Assembly: GCA_016710015.1 (NCBI GenBank)
Contig: JADJLR010000001.1
Span: 1-64,000 of the forward strand
DNA: 64,000 bases
From: Flavobacteriales bacterium
GTDB lineage: Bacteria > Bacteroidota > Bacteroidia > Flavobacteriales_F > PHOS-HE28
Reading direction: 5' to 3'
Part shown: positions 23,998 to 34,449 of the stretch, piece after piece
Position numbering within the stretch: the first letter of the stretch is position 1
Layout of the letters: the number at the start of each line of letters is the position of its first letter
The notes under the pieces: model-generated
What the model saw: only the letters and a program-made list of their open reading frames with translations
Told to the model about the DNA's origin: nothing
The model's database searches: none
Translations under genes and position numbers: made by a program

Positions 23998-24858
23998 ATG
24001 CACACCGCGTTCCTCCTCCCGCACGTGTTGCCGTTCTTGTTCAGCGGCGCGCCTCCAACAACCGAAGAAGTCGCATTGGAACACTCGGTCCAGAGCGGCG
24101 CGATCACCATATCCGGTGAATGCTTGGGTGGCCACACGGCCGAGTGTATCGTGGTAGAATTGACCAACCGCACCGATCAACGGATCAGCACCGCGATCCC
24201 CGCTGGCTGGCTGATGCAGAACAGCGATCCCGATGCACAGGACCTGATGATCGTGGACCGGCGTGCCATTGATCTGGCTCCGCACGAAACACGTCGCGTG
24301 CCATGCAAGGCCTATTGCGTGGAAAGTTCCGACAGCTCGCCGCAAGCCGGTGTCGCCCTTCGTTCCATGGGGTTCGCAAAGCCCACGTGGGTGAAGCTTG
24401 CCGAACACCTGGAACAGGGTAAGGAGGCGGAGGACGACATCCAAGCTGCGGTATGGGCTGTAGCGGATGATCACGATATCGCGGCGATCGGTGCGGATGA
24501 TGTGGAAGCCCATCTCCCCCTGCGCCAATTCGTCGCCGACCTCACCGGCCGAACAGTACCGTGGTACGCCAAGCGCTACGCTCCACCCACAGAAGAGGGT
24601 CGTGTGTTCTCGAATGCCCCCACATCGGTACATGGGGAGATCGACTTCAACCTCCGGACGAACGGTGTGGTCACCGTGCTCGTCCACAATGCGCGTGGCC
24701 AATTGATGCACACCATTGGCAAGGACCGCTACCTCGGCCCCGGGGAATACGGTATGGAAGTGGAACTCACGGTACAAGGGTGGCCACATGGGCAATACAC
24801 GATCCAGTTCTTCTTGGATGATTCGCAATTGCTGAAGCGGTTGCCCTTCGAGGTGTGA
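23998..24858 (+). CDS. secreted protein of unknown function
   Basis: 286 residues from the ATG at 23998 (MHTAFLLPHVLPFLFSGAPP), a plausible signal peptide ending near SGA. The middle has a cysteine pair in CKAYCVES and the region WYAKRYAPPTEEGRVFSNAP. The C-terminus is beta-rich (GVVTVLVHNARGQLMHTIGK, WPHGQYTIQFFLDDSQLLK), resembling a FlgD-like or sorting-type Ig fold but without the usual PNP motif. No family recognised. Confidence 0.65.
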   Translation: MHTAFLLPHVLPFLFSGAPPTTEEVALEHSVQSGAITISGECLGGHTAECIVVELTNRTDQRISTAIPAGWLMQNSDPDAQDLMIVDRRAIDLAPHETRRVPCKAYCVESSDSSPQAGVALRSMGFAKPTWVKLAEHLEQGKEAEDDIQAAVWAVADDHDIAAIGADDVEAHLPLRQFVADLTGRTVPWYAKRYAPPTEEGRVFSNAPTSVHGEIDFNLRTNGVVTVLVHNARGQLMHTIGKDRYLGPGEYGMEVELTVQGWPHGQYTIQFFLDDSQLLKRLPFEV

Positions 24859-24890
24859 AGTTGAGGTCGGTCATTCGCATCTGACATGCG

Positions 24891-25821
24891 ATGGCGATCT
24901 TGCACCCAATGCCCAACTCGTCGTTCGAGCCAATAGCATCCTTCCAAGGCCACAAGTCGGCGATCTATGCGCTATGCATCGACGGCGAGGCCGGTCATTT
25001 CCTAAGTGGTGGCGGTGAAGGCATCGTTGTTCGATGGCACGTGGATCGACCAGAACACGGCGAGGCACTAGTGAACGTTGGCGAAGCACTTTACAGCCTC
25101 TGCGTTCTACCGGATCTGGACCTTTTGTTGATCGGTACCAGCACCGGTCGACTGCTGGTGATCGATCGGCGGACGCGCACCGAGGTACAAGCGATCGAGG
25201 CGCATGCGAAAGGGATCTTCCGGATCGTCCGGTCGGATGCGCGCACCGTGGCCTGTGCAGGCGGAGACGGCAGCTTGAGCACCTGGAAGTTGGATCCGGA
25301 TCGGAACAAGCCACTGACGCAATTGCGACGGATCCCTTTGTGCGATGAGAAGTTGCGGGATATCGTCGTCTCTGAGGATGGTGAACGGTTGGTCGTGGCA
25401 TGTGGCGACGCTGCTTTACGCGAGTTGGACCTCCCTTCGATGAATGAACGACAACGGTTCGATGGCCATGCGAAGGGTGCGAACTGTGTGGCCTTCCACC
25501 CCACCAAGCCCGTGCTCATCAGTGGTGGCAAGGATGGCCAAGTGAAAGTGTGGCGTACCGATGGAAGCTGCATGCACGAATTCGCGGCGCACAAGGGTTC
25601 GGTCTATGCCACACGGATCGATCCAGACCGGACAGTTCTTGGTCAGCATTGGCCGCGATGCCCTAGTGAAGATCTGGGATGCGAACAGCTTGGAACCCGT
25701 TCTTCGTTCGACACGTGAGCGGATCGCACACACCCATTCGGTGAATGCTGCGCTATGGTTCGGGAACGTATTGATCACCGCCAGCGACGACCGGAATATC
25801 CGGGCTTGGCAGATGCCTTGA
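24891..25821 (+). CDS. WD40-repeat protein (one frameshift near 25620)
   Basis: About 310 residues. WD40 units are visible at GHKSAIYALCIDGEAGHFLS, AHAKGIFRIVRSDARTVACA, GHAKGANCVAFHPTKPVLIS with GGKDGQVKVWRTDG, AHKGSVYATRID, and after the shift VSIGRDALVKIWDANS and ASDDRNIRAWQM. Seven blades would make a full propeller. The two frames overlap between 25561 and 25718, and the clean continuation makes a single-base indel likely. Propellers of this type act as protein-binding scaffolds; no partner is evident. Confidence 0.8.
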
Positions 25822-25889
25822 TCCGTCCGTACGAAATGCGTTCTACCGCAAATGCACGGAGATCTCCGAGATGAATGCCCGGCTGGAGA

Positions 25890-26873
25890 TCAGCTCCAAT
25901 GCTTCACGTACCACGGAACGGCGGTGCGCAGCCCTTGTTTCAGGTCCACGGCAGGTGCATAGCCCAACAAGGATTTCGCCTTGCTGATGTCGGCCAACGA
26001 ATCGCGGATATCGCCCGTTCGTTCTGGTCCGTGCTCCACTTCCACTTTCGCAATGGCCGGATCGATCAGCGCCAGTTCGTCGCGCAAGGCATCGACCAAT
26101 TCGAGCAAGGTGGTGCGTGCCCCAAAGGCCACATTGAACACCGCACCGGCACAATTCGGATCTTCGGTTCCCACGGCCTTTAAAACAGCTTGTACCGCAT
26201 TACCAACGTACGTGAAATCTCGGGATTGCTGACCATCACCATGGATCAAGGGTGATCGGTGTTCCAAGAAACTGGCGATGAACTTGGGGATGGCTGCAGC
26301 ATAAGGGCCTTCGGGATCCTGGCGCTCTCCAAAGACATTGAAGAAGCGCAGACCGATCGTACTGAGACCATGCAAGCGTGTGTACAACTGGGCGTAGGTC
26401 TCGTCGCAGGCCTTGGTCACGGCATACGGCGAAAGTGGCCGTCCGATGTGCTCCTCGCGCTTGGGCAATTCCTTGGAATCACCGTAGACGCTGGAACTGG
26501 AGGCATAGACGAATCGGCCCACCCCTTCATCTCGAGCGGCTTCAAGCACGTTGAGAAAACCCGTAAGGTTGGTGGCGTGGGAGGCCAACGGATCCTTGAT
26601 GGAACGAGGAACGGAACCCAACGCCGCCAAGTGGACCACCACCTCTATACCTTCCATGGCTTCGGCGCATTCCGCAGCAGAACGGATATCGCTATGCACG
26701 AAGGTGAAATCCGGAAGGCCCTCCAAATGCGCGATGTTGTCCTGCTTGCTCGTGGCCAAGTTGTCCATGCACCTCACCGAGTGGCCTGCAGTGATCAAGG
26801 CATCGCACACATGGCTACCGATGAAACCAGTGCCGCCGGTGACGAGGATGGAACGAGGTCGGTTGGTGTTCAT
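25890..26873 (-). CDS. NAD-dependent sugar-nucleotide epimerase (WbpP/GalE-like)
   Basis: 327 residues of the extended SDR family. TGGTGFIGSH (residues 12-21) binds NAD; SSSSVYGDSKELPKREEH and SPYAVTKACDE hold the Ser and the YxxxK catalytic pair; RFFNVFGERQDPEGPYAAAI and DFTYVGNAVQAVL are typical of UDP-GlcNAc/UDP-GalNAc 4-epimerases. It supplies sugars for surface polysaccharides or O-antigen. It has its own promoter. Confidence 0.85.
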   Translation of the reverse strand: MNTNRPRSILVTGGTGFIGSHVCDALITAGHSVRCMDNLATSKQDNIAHLEGLPDFTFVHSDIRSAAECAEAMEGIEVVVHLAALGSVPRSIKDPLASHATNLTGFLNVLEAARDEGVGRFVYASSSSVYGDSKELPKREEHIGRPLSPYAVTKACDETYAQLYTRLHGLSTIGLRFFNVFGERQDPEGPYAAAIPKFIASFLEHRSPLIHGDGQQSRDFTYVGNAVQAVLKAVGTEDPNCAGAVFNVAFGARTTLLELVDALRDELALIDPAIAKVEVEHGPERTGDIRDSLADISKAKSLLGYAPAVDLKQGLRTAVPWYVKHWS

Positions 26874-26907
26874 GCGAGGAATACGCGGGATCGGATGTTG
26901 GTCAGGT

Positions 26908-26915
26908 CAAAAGTA
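26908..26915 (-). promoter_or_regulatory. promoter -7 box of the epimerase gene
   Basis: TACTTTTG on the minus strand, 34 bases before the ATG at 26873. The same string followed by ACCT precedes guaA. Confidence 0.65.
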
Positions 26916-26963
26916 GCTGCCCATGTGTAGCATCTCCGATCGCGATCCTTCGGATATCCATGA

Positions 26964-27656
26964 TCACCCTTTGATCGCCACGCCAAACCAGATGGTGTGC
27001 CATCGCAAGGGCGTTACGGGTTCCAAAAGTGCATCGAGCCGGGCGATCACATCGCGCTGCCCTTCACTGCGGCCGAGGTTGGCCCAAAGGCCGGTCGCAT
27101 GCAACTCCGTTGAGGCGAATGCTGCGAAGAGATCGCGGTCGGCAATGGGATCGAGGTACCGCCAGTACGCATCCCAACGAACGAACCGCTTGCGCAACCA
27201 GCGATGCAGCGCAGTGCCTTGCAGGTTCTCTGCAAAGAGTAGAACGCCGCCTGGTTTCAGCACACGGTGCATCTCGCGGATCGCCAGTGCCTGCTTCTCC
27301 TTGCTCCCCAATGCACCGATCATGCTTTTGAAGACCACCACATCGAAACTCGCATCGGCCTTAGGAATGGCCGTAGCATCGATGGCTTCGTAGGTGATGG
27401 CCTCGTCCCAGCCGAACGTCCGGTGTAGTGTTCTTGCCTGTTCGGTCGGCCCATTCAGGTCGCTGCAGACGGTGGTGAACCCGTGTTCCGCCAGCATCAG
27501 GCTCAGGCCACCATCGCGTTCTCCAAGGGCCAATGCATGGCGGCCTTCCGGTGGCATGGCTTGCAGCGTACGGTGCCAAAGCGGATATGCCCGCGACCAA
27601 GACCGGATCTCCCATTGGAAGTAGTCCTTCAACATGGCGTGGGACGGTTCAGGCAT
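26964..27656 (-). CDS. class I SAM-dependent methyltransferase
   Basis: 230 residues, or 223 if the ATG at 27635 is used. The domain shows HALALGERDGGLSLMLAEHG (motif I variant), VCSDLNGPTEQA, SFDVVVFKSMIGALG (motif IV) and EMHRVLKPGGVLLFAENLQG (motif V-VI). It resembles enzymes found in surface polysaccharide clusters, but the substrate is unknown. A terminator lies immediately upstream, so it is transcribed separately from rny. Confidence 0.8.
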   Translation of the reverse strand: MPEPSHAMLKDYFQWEIRSWSRAYPLWHRTLQAMPPEGRHALALGERDGGLSLMLAEHGFTTVCSDLNGPTEQARTLHRTFGWDEAITYEAIDATAIPKADASFDVVVFKSMIGALGSKEKQALAIREMHRVLKPGGVLLFAENLQGTALHRWLRKRFVRWDAYWRYLDPIADRDLFAAFASTELHATGLWANLGRSEGQRDVIARLDALLEPVTPLRWHTIWFGVAIKG

Positions 27657-27661
27657 CGGAC

Positions 27662-27691
27662 AAAGAAAAGGGGCGACATCGCTGCCGCCCC
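27662..27691 (-). terminator. rho-independent terminator after rny
   Basis: GGGGCG (27670-27675) pairs with CGCCCC (27686-27691); on the minus strand the stem is followed by TTTTCTTTG. Confidence 0.8.
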
Positions 27692-27712
27692 ATTACTGCG
27701 TTCAATTTCATA

Positions 27713-29254
27713 TCACTTCGCCACCGCCACCGAGCGCTTCTCCCGGATCACGGTGATCTTCACTTGGCCGGGATAGGTCATCTCATTCATGATGCGGTCG
27801 GCGATGCTCATGCTCATCTCGTCGCTCTGGGCATCGGTGATGCGCTCGCTTTCCACCATAACGCGGAGTTCGCGACCGGCTTGTATGGCAAAGGCCTTGG
27901 TGACCCCGTTGTAGCTCATCGCCAAGCTCTCCAGATCCTTCAAACGCTTGATGTAGGCTTCTGTGGCTTCGCGGCGGGCACCTGGTCGGGCACCGCTGAT
28001 GGCATCACAGGCCTGCACGATCGGCGAGAGCAGGGTGGTCATCTCGATCTCGTCGTGGTGGGCACCGATGGCATTGCACACATCGGGCTTCTCCCCGAAC
28101 TTCTCCGCCAGCTTCAATCCCAAGAGTGCGTGCGGCAATTCAGGCTCTTCGTCGGGCACCTTGCCTATATCGTGCAACAGACCAGCGCGCTTGGCAGCCT
28201 TGGGGTTGAGACCCAATTCGCTGGCCATGATGGCGCTGAGGTTCGCTACCTCACGGCTGTGTTGCAACAGGTTCTGGCCGTAGGAGCTGCGGTATTTCAT
28301 GCGGCCTACCATCCGGATCAATTCCGCGTGCAAGCCGTGGATACCTAGATCGATGCAGGTGCGCTTGCCCACTTCCACGATCTCTTCTTCCAAGTGCTTC
28401 TTGGTCTTGGCCACCACTTCTTCAATACGCGCCGGGTGAATGCGACCGTCCTTCACCAATTGGTGCAGGGCCAATCGGGCGATCTCGCGTCGCACGGCAT
28501 CGAAACAGCTCAGGATAATGGCCCCGGGCGTATCGTCCACGATGATCTCCACACCGGTCATCTCCTCCAAGGTGCGGATGTTACGGCCTTCGCGCCCGAT
28601 GATGCGGCCTTTGACATCGTCGTTCTCAATGTGGAACACGCTGACGGAGTTCTCCACGGCATGCTCCGTGGCCACCCGCTGGATGGTCTGGATCACGATG
28701 CGCTTGGCCTCCTTGTTGGCGGTGAGCTTGGCCTCCTCTTGGATATCCTTGATCGTGGACATGGCCGCAGTGCGGGCCTCATCCTTCAGGGAGTCCACCA
28801 TTTGTTTCTTGGCTTCCTCGGCATTCAGGCCGCTGATGTTCTCCAACAAGTTCACCTGCTTGGCGTGCATCTTCTCGGTCTCCTCCCGGCGGCGATCCAA
28901 TCCACTGATCTTCTGCTCCATATCCTCCTTCAGGCGGTCCATGCTTTTCTCCTTGTTGGAGAGGTCCTGCTGTTGGCGGCTTAGCTGCTGCTCGCGTTGT
29001 TTGGTCTTTTCTTGTGCCTGCTGCACGGTGCGTTCACGTTCGCGCACTTCTTTCTCGTGCTGTTCCTTCAACTGGAGGAATTTCTCCTTGGCTTGCAGGA
29101 TCTTTTCCTTTTTCAGGGCCTCGGCTTGTACCTCAGCTTCCTTCAGGATCCCGCCACTTCGTTTCTTCATAGCGGCATTAAGTACCGCGAAGACGAGTAT
29201 CCCGCCAACCACAAGGCCCGCGAGAACGCCGACCAAAATGCTCATCATGTCCAT
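27713..29254 (-). CDS. rny: ribonuclease Y
   Basis: 513 residues from the ATG at 29254 (MDMMSILVGVLAGLVVGG). The layout is that of RNase Y: an N-terminal membrane helix, a long coiled coil (about residues 35-190), a KH domain (IIGREGRNIRTLEEMTGVEI), then an HD domain with LLQHSREVANLSAIMASELG and GLLHDIGKVPDEEPELPHAL holding the metal-binding His/Asp residues. RNase Y starts mRNA decay by endonucleolytic cuts at the inner membrane. It is the last gene of a three-gene operon with zapA. Confidence 0.95.
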   Translation of the reverse strand: MDMMSILVGVLAGLVVGGILVFAVLNAAMKKRSGGILKEAEVQAEALKKEKILQAKEKFLQLKEQHEKEVRERERTVQQAQEKTKQREQQLSRQQQDLSNKEKSMDRLKEDMEQKISGLDRRREETEKMHAKQVNLLENISGLNAEEAKKQMVDSLKDEARTAAMSTIKDIQEEAKLTANKEAKRIVIQTIQRVATEHAVENSVSVFHIENDDVKGRIIGREGRNIRTLEEMTGVEIIVDDTPGAIILSCFDAVRREIARLALHQLVKDGRIHPARIEEVVAKTKKHLEEEIVEVGKRTCIDLGIHGLHAELIRMVGRMKYRSSYGQNLLQHSREVANLSAIMASELGLNPKAAKRAGLLHDIGKVPDEEPELPHALLGLKLAEKFGEKPDVCNAIGAHHDEIEMTTLLSPIVQACDAISGARPGARREATEAYIKRLKDLESLAMSYNGVTKAFAIQAGRELRVMVESERITDAQSDEMSMSIADRIMNEMTYPGQVKITVIREKRSVAVAK

Positions 29255-29318
29255 GTTCCACTCATATGTTAAGTGGACCAGATACGTCCTCCGGGGGCAT
29301 ACGCCCAGGAACGAAAGG

Positions 29319-29594
29319 TTAGAGATCGGCAAGCATCCGTTCAATGGCGCCAAGGGCGACATCCACCTCGGCTTCTTGTCGTGCGGCCGTGCTATTGAGC
29401 GCGCGCACAGTGACTTCCAAGGCAGCCATGGCCAACAGATCCTGCTTGTCGGTCAACGGGTAGTTGGCCTTCAAGCGGGCAATGCTTTCATTGATCTCCT
29501 CAACGGCACGCGTCAAATTCTCCTCTTCCGATGCTTGGATCGTAAGTGGATAAGCGCGTCCCGCGAGTTCAACCCTGATCGATCGTTCTTCCAT
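29319..29594 (-). CDS. zapA: cell division protein ZapA
   Basis: 91 residues: VELAGRAYPLTIQASEEENL, then the helix VEEINESIARLKANYP and the long C-terminal coiled coil QDLLAMAALEVTVRALNST. ZapA crosslinks FtsZ filaments at the division ring. It lies between a small coiled-coil gene (18 bases upstream) and rny (64 bases downstream), an arrangement common in Bacteroidota. Confidence 0.85.
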   Translation of the reverse strand: MEERSIRVELAGRAYPLTIQASEEENLTRAVEEINESIARLKANYPLTDKQDLLAMAALEVTVRALNSTAARQEAEVDVALGAIERMLADL

Positions 29595-29612
29595 GGTTCA
29601 CAGTGCCATTCC

Positions 29613-29896
29613 CTAAGACTTCAAGAGCGCTAGGCAATGGTCTATTTCGTTCACCAGTTCATCGATCTTTTCCTTCGTTCCCGGTCGGGTTCCGCCACCA
29701 GCGGAGCGCCCTTGCCGGAGAGCCTCGTTCTCCCGTTCCAACTCCGCCACACGGGCCTTCAGCACATCCACATTCCTGTGGCTGTCTCGTGCTGCGGTGT
29801 CCGATTCGCTAGACCGCTGGCGCAACTCCTCGTGCTCCCGGGTCAACCGGGTCACCTTTTCCTTGACTGCCAGAAGTCGGTTCGATAGTGTGTTCA
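29613..29896 (-). CDS. small coiled-coil protein upstream of zapA
   Basis: 94 residues from the ATG at 29896 (MNTLSNRLLAVKEKVTRLTR). Nearly the whole protein is a heptad-rich coiled coil (HRNVDVLKARVAELERENEA) except a Gly-rich hinge (GRSAGGGTRPG), ending in VNEIDHCLALLKS. Position before zapA and size suggest a division-associated protein analogous to ZapB, but this is inference. It has a good promoter and leads the operon. Confidence 0.7.
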
Positions 29897-29930
29897 TGGG
29901 CCGGACGGGAGTCCGTACATGGTCCGTTGT

Positions 29931-29938
29931 CAAAGATA
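29931..29938 (-). promoter_or_regulatory. promoter -7 box of the coiled-coil/zapA/rny operon
   Basis: TATCTTTG on the minus strand, 34 bases before the ATG at 29896. Confidence 0.65.
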
Positions 29939-30095
29939 GATGCAGACCGTGTTCAAGCACGGCTTTTGTTTGAACGCGAGCGTGTTGATCGGTCACTGCG
30001 GATCATCTCTGCGGTATCCCCAACCTGCGCCTAGCTTGCACGTTCCTTTCCGTACAACTCTTCTCACTTCACCCAATTCTTGCCGGACGACGTTT

Positions 30096-31814
30096 ATGAC
30101 GCGACATAACATACTGTTCATCATTGGATTGACTGCGCTTGATTCAAGTGCTCAAGAGGCGAAACAATACCCAAGGTTCATTACGCCGATGGACATACCG
30201 GTGTCCTTGTCCGGGAACTTCATGGAGCCACGCGACAATCATTTCCATTCCGGATTGGACATTCGCACCCAAGGTCAAGAAGGCATTCCGGTACGATCGG
30301 TCGCGGATGGATGGGTATCCCGGATCAAGATCAGCCCATGGGGCTATGGCAAGGCGGTGTATATCGACCATCCCGACGGTCATACTTCGGTCTATGGCCA
30401 CCTGCAACAATTGAAGGGTACCGTGGGCGGGGCATGCTTGGATGCGCAATACCGCAGCAAGGAATTCAGCATCGATCAGTACTACGAGAAGGGCATGGTG
30501 CCCGTGAAACAAGGCGAGATCATCGCGTTGAGCGGGAATACCGGAGGTAGCGGAGGTCCTCATTTGCACTTCGAGTTGCGCCGTTCGGGCGATCAGCATG
30601 CCTTGGACCCTCAAGCGTTGGGGATCAAGGTGATGGATACCATACAACCGGAGATCATCGGCATTCGGTTGTACCCGATCACGGACACCTCGCTGGTCGG
30701 TCCATATCCGGCGAGATCCCTTGGTTTCCCGGCGCAAGGAGGATCCGGATCCTACTCGCTGCGGTCAGGTGCGATCCCCACGGCATTCGGTACGGTGGGT
30801 CTGGCCATCCATACCATCGACCGGTACGATGGATCCTCTGCCAAGTGCGGGGTCCGGCGGATCGAACTGTATGTGGATAGTGTGCTATCCTTCAGCGTGA
30901 ATTTGGACGAGATCGATTTCAGCACCACACGGTACAGCAACGCCCACATGGACTACGCGCTCTTCAAGGGGAACCGAATGGACTACCACCGTTGCTACCG
31001 CTTGCCCAACAACAAGCTAACCATCTACGGAAAGGAGGTTCCACAAGGAGAGATCCCTCTGGAGGCTGGAAAGGACCGAAAGATCCACTTCCGGGTGACG
31101 GATGCCAATGGGAATGTTTCCATCCTTCGGTTTCAACTCCACGGAGCCACCGCCAATGAAGCCAAGGCATGGGAGACCATGGCACCGACCGGCAGTTTGT
31201 TCCGGTACGACACCAAGAACCAGATCGTGGAGGAAGGCGTGAGTTTGACCGTTCCAGCGTTGAGCCTGTACGATGATACCTACGTCCAGTTCGATCGCAA
31301 ACCGGCACCGGCGAAGGCGATCACCCCCCTATTCATCCTGCACGACCAGTTGACCCCGCTGCACTCCAATTGCAGTCTGCGGATCGACGTGCCGGATCTA
31401 GCCATTGGTATACGCGACAAGGCGTTGATCGTCCGCATGGATGACGGAGGAAGGCCTAGTGCTGTCGGGGGTAAGTATACCGACGGGGCGCTCACAGCAC
31501 AAGTGCGTCAATTCGGGAATTATACCGTGATGCTGGACAGCGTGCCGCCCACGATCAGCAACGTGGACCTGCGCTCGGACATGAAAGGGCGCAATGGATT
31601 CACCTTGAAGATCGCAGATAACTTGGCCGGGATCGACTCCTGGAAAGGCCAGATCAACGGGGACTGGATCCTGATGGACTACGAGCCGAAGTCCAAGGCC
31701 CTCAACCATGTTTTCGATAAGCACACACAAGCCAATGGAGCGAAGGAATTCAAGTTGGAGGTAACGGACGATCGCGGCAACATCGCCCGGTTCGAACTGG
31801 CCTTTACTCGGTAG
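30096..31814 (+). CDS. M23-family peptidase (LytM), periplasmic
   Basis: 572 residues from the ATG at 30096 with a signal peptide (NILFIIGLTALDSSAQ). The LytM domain is at residues of about 35-180: HFHSGLDIRTQGQEGIPVRS carries the first zinc ligands, and GPHLHFELR the second His pair. Residues 190-572 are beta-rich Ig-like modules without catalytic motifs. M23 enzymes cut peptide crossbridges in peptidoglycan; the long C-terminal part probably positions the enzyme. Confidence 0.85.
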   Translation: MTRHNILFIIGLTALDSSAQEAKQYPRFITPMDIPVSLSGNFMEPRDNHFHSGLDIRTQGQEGIPVRSVADGWVSRIKISPWGYGKAVYIDHPDGHTSVYGHLQQLKGTVGGACLDAQYRSKEFSIDQYYEKGMVPVKQGEIIALSGNTGGSGGPHLHFELRRSGDQHALDPQALGIKVMDTIQPEIIGIRLYPITDTSLVGPYPARSLGFPAQGGSGSYSLRSGAIPTAFGTVGLAIHTIDRYDGSSAKCGVRRIELYVDSVLSFSVNLDEIDFSTTRYSNAHMDYALFKGNRMDYHRCYRLPNNKLTIYGKEVPQGEIPLEAGKDRKIHFRVTDANGNVSILRFQLHGATANEAKAWETMAPTGSLFRYDTKNQIVEEGVSLTVPALSLYDDTYVQFDRKPAPAKAITPLFILHDQLTPLHSNCSLRIDVPDLAIGIRDKALIVRMDDGGRPSAVGGKYTDGALTAQVRQFGNYTVMLDSVPPTISNVDLRSDMKGRNGFTLKIADNLAGIDSWKGQINGDWILMDYEPKSKALNHVFDKHTQANGAKEFKLEVTDDRGNIARFELAFTR

Positions 31815-31874
31815 TTGTACCCAATATGGAGGGCTGAAGCGCACCGTGCTTCTTCGTGTATGCGCCCTCGGGAA

Positions 31875-32683
31875 ATGGCACAAGTCCCTATACATGTACC
31901 TTTCCTGCCTTTGCTTAGCTCGACCTTCCACGTGCGGACCTTGTACATGCTGCTCGCATTGAGCACCATCGGTTGTGCGCCGCCGGATCCCAGTGGCGTA
32001 CTCGTCATTGGCCACGGTGGTCTAGGGCCAAGTGGCCAATTTCCTATGGACAGCCGGGAAGCGATCCTCTCGGCGTTGGACCTCGGGATGGATGGCGTTG
32101 AAATGGACGCTCAGTTGACATCGAACGGTGATCTGGTGGCCTTCCATGATCCAGAGGTCACCACCGGAGATCGTGCAGGTCCGATCCATGCATTCACGCT
32201 GCACGAACTGAACGACTGCATGGGGGATCGCAACCCATCGGTCGGTTGGATAAGATCCTGCTGGAAGCCATTCAGCGCCACCCGGAAGCGGAATTCACCT
32301 TGGATGTGAAACTGAATACGAAGGGCGATTGGTGGTCCTATCTGCACGCCTTCACCGAAGCGATCATCCGTCTGGACTCCTTACCGCCATTGCACGGACG
32401 GATCCTTGTGGAGTGCCGCACGTCGGACTTTCTGCGTCTAATGCACGCACAGGCACCCACTATCCCAGTGTATCTGTATGCGGACGATGCGGACCTTGCC
32501 ATCTCCGAAGCGGTTGAACTGGGCTGTGCTGGTGTCACGCTCCATACGGACCACGCGGATGAGGAGCAGGTCGCCGCTGCACGAGCTAAAGGGCTATCCA
32601 TTACGTTGTTCGGGATCACTGGTGACCGCACGTTGCGGCGGGCAGTGGCCAAACGGCCGGACCGCGTCCAAGTGGATCAATAG
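31875..32683 (+). CDS. glycerophosphodiester phosphodiesterase, lipoprotein (one frameshift near 32245)
   Basis: About 270 residues. The start is uncertain: ATG at 31875, GTG at 31932 or ATG at 31947; all lead into LLALSTIGC, a lipobox. The GDPD domain shows VIGHGGLGPSGQFPMDSREA (HRG motif changed to HGG), DGVEMDAQLTSNGDLVAFHD with the metal-binding Glu-Asp and His-Asp, then after the shift FTLDVKLN and LVECRTSDFLRLM. It releases glycerol-3-phosphate from phospholipid head groups in the envelope. It converges with the LysM gene; the stops lie three bases apart. Confidence 0.75.
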
Positions 32684-32685
32684 GC

Positions 32686-34449
32686 TTAGGGCAACCTCTC
32701 CAGTTTCAGGTCCTTCTGTAGCAGCATGATGGCATGTTCATTCCGGAAGCCGTTCTCCGGTCCGGTCCGCGTCATGCGGAAACCCATGCAAGGGATCGGT
32801 ATGGATCTCGGTGAAATGCTCCGAGAACGCCTTCCCTTCGCGCATCAAGGCCTTCAGATAGAAGAATGTGACATCGAAGCCAAGCATAGCGTAGTCATCC
32901 ACATCGGAACCGAATCGTTCCCGATACGTCTTGATGAATGCCCGTGTACGCGGATCGCTCATGTCCGTATAGCTCGCGGAGGCGAATCGGAAACCGAGCA
33001 GATCCAGATCCGATGCGGCCAAGGATCCGAACTCGGTCCAACTCTGCATGCCCACCAACGCGATCCGGATACTTGGTTGCGAGGGGCTTCAGTTTGTTCA
33101 CCAAGGTGGTGACGAATTCGACATCCTCACTGGGCGCAACGACCACATTCAACCGCGCGGCATCCAACTTGGTGGTTACCGCACTGATGTCCCGCCGACC
33201 CGGGCTTACCACCAGGACCGAATCACGCAAGCGCCCGGTCACATTCTTCAAAGCATGATCCAAGGCGGTTTGACATTGCTGTTGAATGTCCTTTTCATTG
33301 GCGAGGTCGGGTTTTGCCAAGATGATATGATCGCCCGCGTGGCGCATGGCGACGTAACGAGCGGTATGCTTCACCAGATCGGTACGCGTGGGGTCACCTT
33401 GCTCACGTTCGGCATCCCTAGGACCATCTTGCTGCTTTGGGGCACCGGACAAACGATATGGGCGGTGCGGCTGATACGCGATAGCTGCTCCACGGCGGTG
33501 CGATGAAAGGGTCCGATGAAAAGATCGTACACTCCCATGGTCTCCCGTTTGATCTCCGCATTCCACGTGCCTTTGTCATCGCCTAGGTCGACCACATCGA
33601 TATCCGCGTTCAAGCCAAGTCGTTCCAAAGAGTCAATGGCCAGAAGCGCTCCGTTGTAGAACTGTACGGCGATCCGGGTAGGCTCATAGTAGGGCACATC
33701 GATCTCTCCGTGCGCTTGGGCCAATACACTGTCGTTGCGTGCCACGGAAAAGGGCAAGAGCAAGGCCACTTTATATCGCGCGGACGGGTTCACTGCACGT
33801 TCGGTCCCCACACTATCCACAACAGCGACCGATGGCTTGGGGATCAGTATCCGGGCACCGGCCTTCAATCCTTCGGGCAGCCCTCCGTTCGCGGCACGGA
33901 TCACCTCGGGATCCAAGCCATACCGCTGGCCGAGTGCATAGAGCGTTTCCCCCGGCTGAACAAGGTGTTCGCGCATATTGGCGGGCAACGCTGGCCGTAT
34001 CGTGGAAGGATCGGATGTGGCCACCTGCCGTACGGGATCACCAATTCCATGCCCTCGCGCAGCTCCAAGGCTTCCGGATTCCGTTCCAACAACGCATTCA
34101 TATCCAACCCGTAGTTCTTCGCGATCCCGTAGAGGGTCTCTTTGCGACGGACGGTATGGAGCAGTTCTCCGTTTTCCCGCAAGGTCGGTGCCCGCTTTCG
34201 GTCTCGTTTCACCACCGCATCCAAGGGTACCAGGATCTCCTCGCCAATGCTGAGTCCATCTAGCGCACCCGGATTCGCTAGCTGGAGATCTTCCACCGGA
34301 ACAGCATGTACGCGGGCGATCGCGAACAAGGTTTGACCACGCTCTACCACATGCACGTTATAGCGCCGACCATCGACCGTTCGTTGCTCCTGGGCCCACC
34401 CCAAGGTCGTAACGACCGCGAAGGCCAATGCAAGCAAGGATCGTGGCAT
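32686..34449 (-). CDS. LysM repeats plus periplasmic-binding-like domain (several frameshifts)
   Basis: The start MPRSLLALAFAVVTTLGWAQ is a signal peptide; its ATG overlaps the guaA stop (TGATG). Three LysM modules follow: YNVHVVERGQTLFAIARVHA, LLHTVRRKETLYGIAKNYGL and REHLVQPGETLYALGQRYGL. Then comes a type I periplasmic-binding fold: YKVALLLPFSVARNDS, AVQFYNGALLAIDSLERLGL, DLFIGPFHRTAVEQLSR and FIKTYRERFGSDVDDYAMLG. Indels lie near 33980, 33480 and 33060, and the last 25 residues (MTRTGPENGFRNEHAIML) need another near 32780. LysM binds peptidoglycan; the second domain resembles LpoA-type activators of cell-wall synthases. Confidence 0.75.

Noticed and set aside
29254..29319. 6S RNA between zapA and rny, as near zapA in E. 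coli
   Set aside because: The gap is only 64 bases, too short for 6S RNA, with no matching fold.
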